NCBI GenBank assembly: GCA_964528575.1
Contig: CAZGTQ010000392.1
Coordinates: 1 to 21,382 of the forward strand
Direction of reading: 5' to 3'
Source: CAZGTQ01 sp964528575
GTDB lineage: Bacteria > Planctomycetota > UBA1135 > GCA-002686595
DNA: 21,382 nt
This document shows positions 15,068 to 21,382 of the stretch, in pieces. Position 1 is the stretch's first letter. Each line of letters starts with the position of its first letter. The notes under the pieces were generated by a model that saw only the letters and a list, made by a program, of their open reading frames with translations, did not search any database and had not been told where the DNA came from. Made by a program: the position numbers and the translations under genes.

Positions 15068-17050
15068 TCAGGCGCCGTCGGCCGCGATCCACGCCTGGAT
15101 CCGCTCGCGCAGGATCGGCAGAGTCACCGAGCCGTTCTCGAGCACGCGGTCGTGGAACGTGGCGAGGTCGAAGCGGGCGCCCAGCGCGGCGCGCGCCTCG
15201 TCGCGCAGGGCGAGGATCTCGCGCTGGCCGATCTTGTACGCGAGCGCCTGGCCGGGGCTCGCGACGTAGCGATCGACCTCGTTCTTGACGTTGTTCTCCG
15301 CGAGCAGTGTGTTCTCGAACAGGTAGTCGATCGCGCGCTGGCGGCTCCAGCCCTTCGCGTGGATCCCCGTGTCGACGACGAGCCGGCACGCGCGCCACGC
15401 GTCGAACGAGAGCATGCCGAGGCGGTCGACGTCCGAATCGAACAGGCCCATCTCGTCGCACAGGCGCTCGGTGTACAGCGCCCAGCCCTCGACGAACGCG
15501 GTCTCGCCGGCGTGGCGGCGCACGAGCGGCAGCCCCTCGAGCTCCCGGGCGAGCGCGATCTGCAGGTGGTGACCGGGGACCGCCTCGTGGTAGGCGAGCA
15601 CAGCCGCCTCGTAGCGCGGGCGCGTCTGCGGCGCGGACGTGTTGACGTAGTAGCGGCCGGGCCGCGCGCCGTCGGCCGAGGGCCCGCGGTAGTACGCGAT
15701 CGTCGTGTGGCGCTCCTCGTGCGCCGGGATCGGCACGACCTCGCACTGCGTCGACGGGAGCAGCCCGAAGTACTGCGGCAGCTCGCGCTGCGCGCGGTGC
15801 ACGGCCTCGCGCGCGTAGCTCTCGACCTCGGCGCGCGTCGCGAAGTGCATCGCGGGATCCTCGCGCAGCTTGCGCTGGATCTCGGCCATGCGCGACGTGC
15901 CGAGCACGCGCTCGCCGAGCGCCGCGATCTCGGCGCGCACGCGCGCGACCTCGGCGAGGCCGATCTCGTGGACATCGTCGGGCGTGAGCGGCAGCGTCGT
16001 GTGGTGGCGCACGAGCGCGCGGTACGCGTCGGCGCCGCCGGGCACGTGCACAAGCCCCGCGCGCTCGTCGGGACGCGCAGCCGGCAGGATCTTGCCGGCG
16101 AGGAACGCGCGGTACGTCGTGAACGCCGGGTAGATCTCGTCGCGGACGATCCGCAGCACGTCGTACAGGACGTCGCCGCGGATCTGTGGCGGCAGCGGAT
16201 CGTCCGCGGACGGGATGAGCACGCGCGTGCCGCTGACGAGCGGTGCGCCGTCCTGCAGGTGCTTGTTGACCGTGCGCAAGAGGCTCTGCTCGCGCGCGTC
16301 GCCGTACTCCTCGTGCGCGAGCTTGGCGACCGAGCCGCCGGCCGGCAGCGTGATCCAGCGGCCGCCGCCGAGCGCGGGGGCGAGCAGCGGGCTCTCGAAC
16401 ACGTCGGTCTCCAGGAGCGCGTCGATCTGCTCGATCGTCTTCTCCACGGCGGTGCGCGACGCGACGCGGCGCTTGCGCAACGCGCGCTCCAGCACGACCT
16501 CGCGCTGGCGCAGGTACGGCGCCATCTTGGTCCAGCGCGCGACGAACTGGCGCCGCTCGCTCGGCGTCGCGTGCGGCTGCACGTCGGCCAGCGTGAGGAA
16601 GTCGGTCTCCGGGCCGTCGCGCGGATCGAGGTTCCACTCGTCGACGCCGAGCAGGAGCTCCTCGAGGTCGCGCGCGAGCTCCATGACGAGCAGCCGCTGC
16701 GTCAGTCGGTCCTGGCCCTCGAGCTGGGCCGCGCGGGCGTTCTGCGCGCGCGCGAGCAAGCTGTCGAGCTCCTCCATCTGCTTCTTGCGGCCGGTGAACG
16801 AGATGTCCTCGAGCTCGCCGTGGAAGCGCGGGTCGCCGAGCCACGTCGCCCACTCGGGGTTCGTGCGCATGCGGAAGTCCCACGTGTCGGTGCACAGCGC
16901 CGCGAGCTCGCGCGATGCGACGTCGCCGGCGGCGTCGGCCCAGAGCTGGGTCCGGCGCGGCGCGGTCGGCGCCTGGCAAGCGAGCGCGGCGGCGGCGGTC
17001 AGCGCGAGCGTGGCGAACGGAAGGGCGAGCGGAGTCGTGGCGTGTCGCAT
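15068..17050 (-). CDS. Exported DUF885-family zinc-peptidase-like protein
   Basis: 660 residues. The N-terminus is a hydrophobic export signal running to AAALAC (Cys25). The last bases of this motif resemble a lipobox but with Ala at -3, so either lipidation or ordinary cleavage is possible. The DUF885 signature is complete: AYHEAVPGHHLQIALARE (the HExxPGHH zinc motif at 488-495), followed by FVEGWALYTERL (519-530), which supplies the probable third metal ligand in Glu521 or a neighbour. The family is related to bacterial M32/M3-like gluzincins and members are reported or predicted peptidases; the substrate here is unknown. The N-terminal 300 residues are helical with TNPEWATWLGDPRFH, typical of the family. 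No Shine-Dalgarno precedes ATG 17050 and no other in-frame start is sensible. It is followed 23 bases later by the DauA-like gene. Confidence 0.92.
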   Translation of the reverse strand: MRHATTPLALPFATLALTAAAALACQAPTAPRRTQLWADAAGDVASRELAALCTDTWDFRMRTNPEWATWLGDPRFHGELEDISFTGRKKQMEELDSLLARAQNARAAQLEGQDRLTQRLLVMELARDLEELLLGVDEWNLDPRDGPETDFLTLADVQPHATPSERRQFVARWTKMAPYLRQREVVLERALRKRRVASRTAVEKTIEQIDALLETDVFESPLLAPALGGGRWITLPAGGSVAKLAHEEYGDAREQSLLRTVNKHLQDGAPLVSGTRVLIPSADDPLPPQIRGDVLYDVLRIVRDEIYPAFTTYRAFLAGKILPAARPDERAGLVHVPGGADAYRALVRHHTTLPLTPDDVHEIGLAEVARVRAEIAALGERVLGTSRMAEIQRKLREDPAMHFATRAEVESYAREAVHRAQRELPQYFGLLPSTQCEVVPIPAHEERHTTIAYYRGPSADGARPGRYYVNTSAPQTRPRYEAAVLAYHEAVPGHHLQIALARELEGLPLVRRHAGETAFVEGWALYTERLCDEMGLFDSDVDRLGMLSFDAWRACRLVVDTGIHAKGWSRQRAIDYLFENTLLAENNVKNEVDRYVASPGQALAYKIGQREILALRDEARAALGARFDLATFHDRVLENGSVTLPILRERIQAWIAADGA

Positions 17051-17095
17051 GGCGGGGTGGGGCTTGGTGGGACGGCGCCAGTGTGGTGAATCGGA

Positions 17096-17120
17096 GCGCC
17101 GCTCGCCAGGCGCGCGGCGC
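17096..17120 (-). other. Stem-loop between the NUDIX gene and the DUF885 gene
   Basis: GCGCCGC (17096-17102) and GCGGCGC (17114-17120) form a perfect seven-base stem with an 11-base loop in the 83-base gap after the NUDIX stop. There is no following T run, so it is not a standard intrinsic terminator. It may slow or end transcripts from the upstream pair or simply reflect the high GC. Whether the two upstream genes and the two downstream genes form one operon is therefore open. Confidence 0.35.
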
Positions 17121-17133
17121 GGTCTCCGGCGGT

Positions 17134-17691
17134 TCACGCGCGCAGGTCGATCCAGCGCGCCAGGGCGGCGACGACGAGGCTGTGCGCGATGCGGCCGTCG
17201 GCGACGTACGCGGGCAGGTCGGCGGCGGGGACGAGCTCGACCGCGATGTCCTCGCCCTCGTCGAGCGCGAGCTCGCGCTCGGTGCAGCGCGCGTCCTCGG
17301 CGAGCCAGTGATGGCACGTGTTCGTCAGGAACGCGGGATTCGCCTGGACCGAGCCGAGGTAGCGCCAGCGCTCGGCGGTGAATCCGCTCTCCTCGCGCAG
17401 CTCGCGCTCCGCCGCCGCGCGCGAGTCCTCGCCGGGGTCGAGCACGCCGCCGGGGATCTCGAGCGCGACCGCGCCGGTGCCGAAGCGGTACTGCTTGACG
17501 AGCACGACCTCGCGCTCGTGCGTCACGGCGATCACGTTGACCCAGTCGGGCGCCTCGAGCACGAGCCGGTCGAACGCGGCGCCCGTGCGCGGGTTGCGCA
17601 GCCGGTCGAAGCGCGCGCGGCAGATGACGAGATCGGGGCCCTGGCGGCTCGAGAGGAGCGGCCAGGGCTGCGGTTCGTGCGGTGCGCTCAT
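17134..17691 (-). CDS. NUDIX hydrolase, ADP-ribose pyrophosphatase-like
   Basis: 185 residues. The complete Nudix box GVLDPGEDSRAAAERELREE continuing to SGF (82-104) fits GX5EX7REUXEEXGU, with Glu88, Glu97, Glu100 and Glu101 as metal ligands. Before it stand VIAVTHEREVVLVKQYRFG and EIPGG, and about 15 residues after it is Pro119 in QANPAF, a feature associated with ADP-ribose pyrophosphatases. The likely reaction is hydrolysis of ADP-ribose or a similar nucleoside diphosphate linked to a sugar, in the cytoplasm. ATG 17691 overlaps the stop of the large TPR/FG-GAP gene as ATGA, so translation is coupled. The functional link between the two genes is unclear. An alternative is a different NDP-sugar specificity. 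Confidence 0.93.
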   Translation of the reverse strand: MSAPHEPQPWPLLSSRQGPDLVICRARFDRLRNPRTGAAFDRLVLEAPDWVNVIAVTHEREVVLVKQYRFGTGAVALEIPGGVLDPGEDSRAAAERELREESGFTAERWRYLGSVQANPAFLTNTCHHWLAEDARCTERELALDEGEDIAVELVPAADLPAYVADGRIAHSLVVAALARWIDLRA

Positions 17692-20600
17692 CCGCCGGTG
17701 TGCGCTCCGCGCACCAGGGCCGGCGCGTGCGCCTCGCGCGCGAGCGCGGGCGCGAGCGAGCGGGCGCCCGGCGCGAGCGGCTCGATCCAGCGCTTCGCCG
17801 GCCGCGTGTTCCACTCGCGCCGGTACGCACGGTGCTCGGCGTCGTCGGGGTACGACTCGTCCGGGCCGTAGGGATAGCCGCTCATCCCGTGGAACGGCAG
17901 CGGCTCGACGTAGAGCGCCTCGATCGTGTTCGGGTCGCGGTCCTTCGCCCAGCCGTCGAAGAACACGAGGTAGTCGCGCGTCCAGCCCGCGCGCAGCGGC
18001 GGCAGCGCGGACGCATCGAAGCGCACGGTGAGCGCGTCGCCCGCGCCGAGGATCACGAAACGATCGTCGATCGCGCCGAGCAGCGGGAGCACGTCGCCGT
18101 AGCGCGTGTACATCCCGGGGTGCTGGTTCCAGCGGGGATGCTCGGTCTCGTGTCCCCACTCGAACCACTCGAGCCCGTGCTCGGGGTGGGTCATGATCGG
18201 TTCGCTGAATCCGCGCTCCCACAGGTCCGCGCTCGTCGGATCCAGCTCGGTCACGACGAGCGGAGCGTCGTCGCCGTCCGTCGCCAAGCGGATCGCGTCC
18301 CAGTACAGGCGCAGCGTGCAACGGATGCGCAGGCGCGGGTCCTGCGCGTCGAGCAGGCCGTCGACGTCGATCACCATGGTCTTCGTCTTGCCGGCCGGGA
18401 AGCCGACGGGAGGACCGGCGTCGCGCCAGCCGCTCGCGCTCGTCGGATCGGGCACCTGCAGGACCGGCGGTATGAAATCGACGCCGGGCGTGCGCGCGGT
18501 CGCCATGTTGACGCTCGCGTTGCTCCACACGAGCCACCCCGTCATGAACAGGCGCAGTTTCTCCGCGTCGCGGACGACGCCGGGGTCGAACCGCAGCTCG
18601 AGCACGTGCGGCGTCGCGAGGCCGAGGAGCTGGCCGCCGAGCCGCTCGAACGGCACCGCGAGCACGGCGTCGATCGCGCCGAGCTCCTCCGTCCAGTCGC
18701 GTCCGTCGCCGTCGACCGCGCTCGCCGGCGGGTACAGGCGCTCGGTGACGTGCGTGTGCGGCTCGGGGAACGGCGGGAACGTGAACCGCTCGTTCGGCCA
18801 GATCTCGGTGCCCGCGGGATGGTCGACGACGTCGAGGCGCACGCGGTCGAGATAGGTCACCTCGCGCAGCTCCTCGGTGATCTGGATCTCGTAGACGCCG
18901 TCGCGCGGCGCGAGCTGGTCGCCGCGCACGAGCACGTACTCGTCGTGGTCGGGCGCCACCATCCGGCCCGGCGCCAGCGGCAGGCCGAGCGGTGTGATCC
19001 CGAGCACGTCGCTGATGAACTCGTAGCGTTCGCCGTTCCACGTGTACAGGAACGGGCACGAGTCGGTCAGGCGCTCGACCTGCAGGAGCGTGAGCTGCGC
19101 GCCGGCGGGGAGCAGCGGCGCCCACTGCACCACGCCGTTGGGCCACGTGACGCGCAGCACGTCGACCTCGTCCTCGCCGCCGAGCCCGAACGTCGTCGCC
19201 TCGCCGCGCCAGTACGCGCGCCGGTAGACCGGCCCCGCGAGCAGCTCGACGACCGCGCCGACCCCGCGCCGGTTGTCCTTGAACCCGCGCAGCGCGAGCC
19301 GGAGCGACCCGGCGTCGGTCGGCAGGCCACGCGCGATCTCGAGCGCGCCGGCGCGCACTCGCGCGAGGTCCATCGCGCCGTCGCCGTCGAAGTCCTCCAC
19401 CGCGAGCGGCTGTCCACCGGTGCCCGCGTGCTCGCCCGCCGCCTCGAGCGTCACGAGCGTCGTCCCGGGCACGCCGAGTGCGAGCTGCGCGCGCGCGGCG
19501 ACGCCGTCCGCCGACCAGACGAGATCGAGCGCGCCGTCGAGGTCGACATCGGCCAGCACGGCGGGCGCGCCCGGCGTGGGCCCGCCGTTGCCGGCGAGGT
19601 CGACGGCCTCGAAGCGCCCGCTCGGGAGGCCCTTCCACAGGCGCCCGGGCGCGGCCGCCGTCCAGAGATCGGGCCGGCCGTCGCCGTCGAGGTCGGCGAC
19701 GAGCGGCTCGTGCTCGGTGCCGACGAGCGAGGCGACGCGCTCGCTCGCGTCGGCGAAGCGACCGCCGCGCAGGCTGTCGGCGAGGTACGTGCCGCTGGGG
19801 CCGCCCATCAGGAGGTCGACGTCCTGATCGGTGTCGAAGTCCTCGACGAGCGACCACGTGAACGCGCGATCAGCGGGCAGGCTCGCCTCCGCGCTCGCGT
19901 CGACGAACGCGCCGTCGGGCGTCACCGACGCGCCGTCGTTGCGGAGCAGACGCGCGCCGAACGCGCCGACGACGAGCACGTCGAGGTCGCCGTCGTGGTC
20001 GAAGTCGACGACGGTGACGTCGGCGATCGGGCCGGGGAACGGGGGCGGAGAGAGCGGCGAGCGTTCGAGCGCGCCTTCCCGGTTCACGAGCAGAGTGAGC
20101 GCCGCGCCGTCGGCGACCCAGAAGTCGAGATCGCCGAACGCGGAGCCGTCCTCGCCGAGATCGAAGGGCCACGCGAGCGGCGCGGGATCCGACCACAGAC
20201 GCTCGACGCGCGGCGCGCCGTCGCCGCCCAGCTCCGCGTACCAAATCCCGTCCGCGCCCCACGCGACGACGCCGGACGCGCCGACCGTGGACGGCGCTCC
20301 CGGCTCGGGCGCCGGCACCCACACGTCGTCGTACAGCGTCGCGCGCGCGATGCCGGCGATGCCGCTCGGGCCCGCGACGGGCGCGAACGCCGCGAACGGC
20401 GGCGCCGCGCCCGGCTCGGCGGACGCGAGGTCCGGCATCGGCGGCGCGAGCAGACGGCCGAGATTGCCCTGCCGCAGGTCCTTCGTGTCGGGCACCGTGA
20501 GCCCGCGCTCGCGCAGGCGCTTGAACTCGTCGAGCAGCTCCTGACTCTCCGCGAGGCTCGCGTCGTCGCCCTTGTAGGCGAGCACCTGGCTCAGCTTGTA

Positions 20601-21197
20601 GATCGTCGTGAGGTACCAGCTTCCGCCGAAGTCGAGCCCGACCTCCTTCAGCTCGCGGTACAGCCGCTCCGCCTCGTCGAGCTCGTCGAGGTCGGTCAGC
20701 GCGTTCGCGTACTTGAGCTTCGTCGGAAAGTCGTCCGGCGCGAGCTCGTGCGCGCGACGGAAGTGCTCGAGCGCCGCTTCGAGATCGCCCTGGTCGTGAG
20801 CGAGCACGCCGAGGTTGTAGGGCACCTCGGGCAGGTCGGGAGCGAGCTCGCGCGCGCGCTCGAGCAGCGGCCGCGCCGCGTCGAGACGGCTCAGCTCGAG
20901 GTCGATGATCGCGGCGCGCACCAGGTCGCGTGGATCGGGCGACTCGACTTCGACGAGCGGCGCGATCGCCTTGCGTGCCTCCCCGATCTTGTCCTCGGCG
21001 AAGAACGCGGCCGCGACCATCCGCGTGATGTCCGCTTGGCGCTCCTGCGCTCCGTCCGCGACCGGCTCGTCGGGGCGGTCCGTGCACGAGCGGACGGCGA
21101 GCGCGATCGCGACGAGCGCGACGACGGCGGCGGCGGCGAGGGCGAGCAGCGAGCGCCGGCTCGCGCGCGACGCGGCGGGGGCGGGGGGATGCTCCAT
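17688..21197 (-). CDS. Membrane-anchored TPR / FG-GAP (VCBS) / UnbV-type protein with large uncharacterised C-terminal region
   Basis: 1169 residues from ATG 21197, chosen for the GAGG six to seven bases upstream and because the signal-anchor helix follows at once (about 16-36). Residues 55-235 hold TPR helices (LPEVPYNLGVLAHDQGDLEA, then ALEHFRRAHELAPDD). Residues 300-625 form FG-GAP/VCBS blades with five calcium-binding-type motifs: DFDHDGDLD (398), DFDTDQDVD (453), DLDGDGRPD (502), DVDLDGALD (550) and DFDGDGAMD (602). Residues 640-706 match the ASPIC/UnbV domain (RGVGAVVELLAG and VTWPNGVVQW). Then about 455 residues, from SCPFLYTWNGERYEF (713), including EELREVTYLDRVRL and WLVWSNASVNMA, which I cannot assign. 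The protein is probably anchored in the inner membrane facing outward and used for binding. Known relatives are mostly uncharacterised (CRTAC1-like). Its stop overlaps the NUDIX start. Confidence 0.88.
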   Translation of the reverse strand: MEHPPAPAASRASRRSLLALAAAAVVALVAIALAVRSCTDRPDEPVADGAQERQADITRMVAAAFFAEDKIGEARKAIAPLVEVESPDPRDLVRAAIIDLELSRLDAARPLLERARELAPDLPEVPYNLGVLAHDQGDLEAALEHFRRAHELAPDDFPTKLKYANALTDLDELDEAERLYRELKEVGLDFGGSWYLTTIYKLSQVLAYKGDDASLAESQELLDEFKRLRERGLTVPDTKDLRQGNLGRLLAPPMPDLASAEPGAAPPFAAFAPVAGPSGIAGIARATLYDDVWVPAPEPGAPSTVGASGVVAWGADGIWYAELGGDGAPRVERLWSDPAPLAWPFDLGEDGSAFGDLDFWVADGAALTLLVNREGALERSPLSPPPFPGPIADVTVVDFDHDGDLDVLVVGAFGARLLRNDGASVTPDGAFVDASAEASLPADRAFTWSLVEDFDTDQDVDLLMGGPSGTYLADSLRGGRFADASERVASLVGTEHEPLVADLDGDGRPDLWTAAAPGRLWKGLPSGRFEAVDLAGNGGPTPGAPAVLADVDLDGALDLVWSADGVAARAQLALGVPGTTLVTLEAAGEHAGTGGQPLAVEDFDGDGAMDLARVRAGALEIARGLPTDAGSLRLALRGFKDNRRGVGAVVELLAGPVYRRAYWRGEATTFGLGGEDEVDVLRVTWPNGVVQWAPLLPAGAQLTLLQVERLTDSCPFLYTWNGERYEFISDVLGITPLGLPLAPGRMVAPDHDEYVLVRGDQLAPRDGVYEIQITEELREVTYLDRVRLDVVDHPAGTEIWPNERFTFPPFPEPHTHVTERLYPPASAVDGDGRDWTEELGAIDAVLAVPFERLGGQLLGLATPHVLELRFDPGVVRDAEKLRLFMTGWLVWSNASVNMATARTPGVDFIPPVLQVPDPTSASGWRDAGPPVGFPAGKTKTMVIDVDGLLDAQDPRLRIRCTLRLYWDAIRLATDGDDAPLVVTELDPTSADLWERGFSEPIMTHPEHGLEWFEWGHETEHPRWNQHPGMYTRYGDVLPLLGAIDDRFVILGAGDALTVRFDASALPPLRAGWTRDYLVFFDGWAKDRDPNTIEALYVEPLPFHGMSGYPYGPDESYPDDAEHRAYRREWNTRPAKRWIEPLAPGARSLAPALAREAHAPALVRGAHTGG

Positions 21198-21267
21198 GGG
21201 GGACCTCGCGACCATGGAAGCACGGCGCCCGGTCGAGTCCAAGCGAGGGCCGTGGCATCATGCGCGG

Positions 21268-21382
21268 ATGACCGTCGAAGAGCATTCCCCGGCGCACGCG
21301 CCGGCCGCGCCGGTCGCGCGGGCCGCGGCCGCGGCCGCCGCCGCGCGTTGCCCGCCGCGGCTCGCGGGGGTGCCCTTCGGCG
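21268..21382 (+). CDS. Start of an unidentified divergent gene, cut by window edge
   Basis: ATG at 21268 opens a frame that stays open to the end: MTVEEHSPAHAPAAPVAR, an eight-residue Ala run, then RCPPRLAGVPFG. The Ala run is encoded by GCGGCC/GCC repeats containing two NotI-type GCGGCCGC sites. Another ATG at 21260 stops after three codons. There is no good Shine-Dalgarno. The product is not recognisable from 38 codons. It diverges from the TPR/FG-GAP gene across 70 bases, where their promoters would have to lie. Confidence 0.4.
   Translation, partial: MTVEEHSPAHAPAAPVARAAAAAAAARCPPRLAGVPFG

Noticed and set aside
1..21382. tRNA, rRNA, CRISPR arrays, insertion sequences, prophage or defence genes
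   Set aside because: No cloverleaf, rRNA-like, spaced-repeat or transposase/integrase sequence was recognised by eye; a tRNAscan/Infernal/ISfinder run would be the formal test.

Overview
This window is very GC-rich, densely coding chromosomal DNA with no mobile elements, RNA genes or CRISPR visible. It comes from a diderm (Gram-negative-type) bacterium, because it carries an outer-membrane assembly pair (a TamB-like AsmA-family protein and a BamA/TamA-family barrel) and several proteins with export or lipoprotein signals. Type III glutamine synthetase together with a TPR/FG-GAP/UnbV-type giant protein and TIG-domain secreted proteins fits Planctomycetota or a neighbouring GC-rich lineage (Acidobacteriota, Myxococcota and similar). 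This taxonomic guess is weak and rests only on gene content.

Layout. 1-2553 (minus): type III glutamine synthetase (glnN), followed 10 bases later by an HD-domain hydrolase cut off by the window edge. 2554-2760: divergent control region with a candidate glnN promoter and a 13-base direct repeat. 2761-6742 (plus): a secreted alpha/beta hydrolase overlapping by 4 bases a small secreted TIG-domain protein; then thiC (thiamine pyrimidine synthesis) overlapping by 4 bases a small LapA-like membrane protein. The plus block meets the minus block tail to tail with only 16 bases between them.

6759-21197 (minus), in transcription order: a 1169-residue membrane-anchored TPR/FG-GAP/UnbV protein, a NUDIX hydrolase overlapping it by 4 bases, a DUF885 zinc-peptidase-like exported protein, a DauA-like FAD oxidoreductase, tamB, and a BamA/TamA-family gene 2 bases after tamB. 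A divergent gene start is cut off at the right edge.

Working together. tamB and the barrel gene almost certainly form one machine bridging inner and outer membrane. The barrel protein carries a textbook lipobox, which recalls the TamL lipoproteins of Bacteroidota rather than classical TamA, and TamB contains a clear gapless tandem duplication of an 81-residue module. The DUF885 and DauA-like genes are probably co-transcribed and could link peptide breakdown to amino-acid oxidation, but that is inference. The large TPR/FG-GAP/UnbV protein ends in a region of about 450 residues that I cannot assign to a characterised function. These three points are the most interesting content. No complete defence, mobile or secondary-metabolite system is visible.
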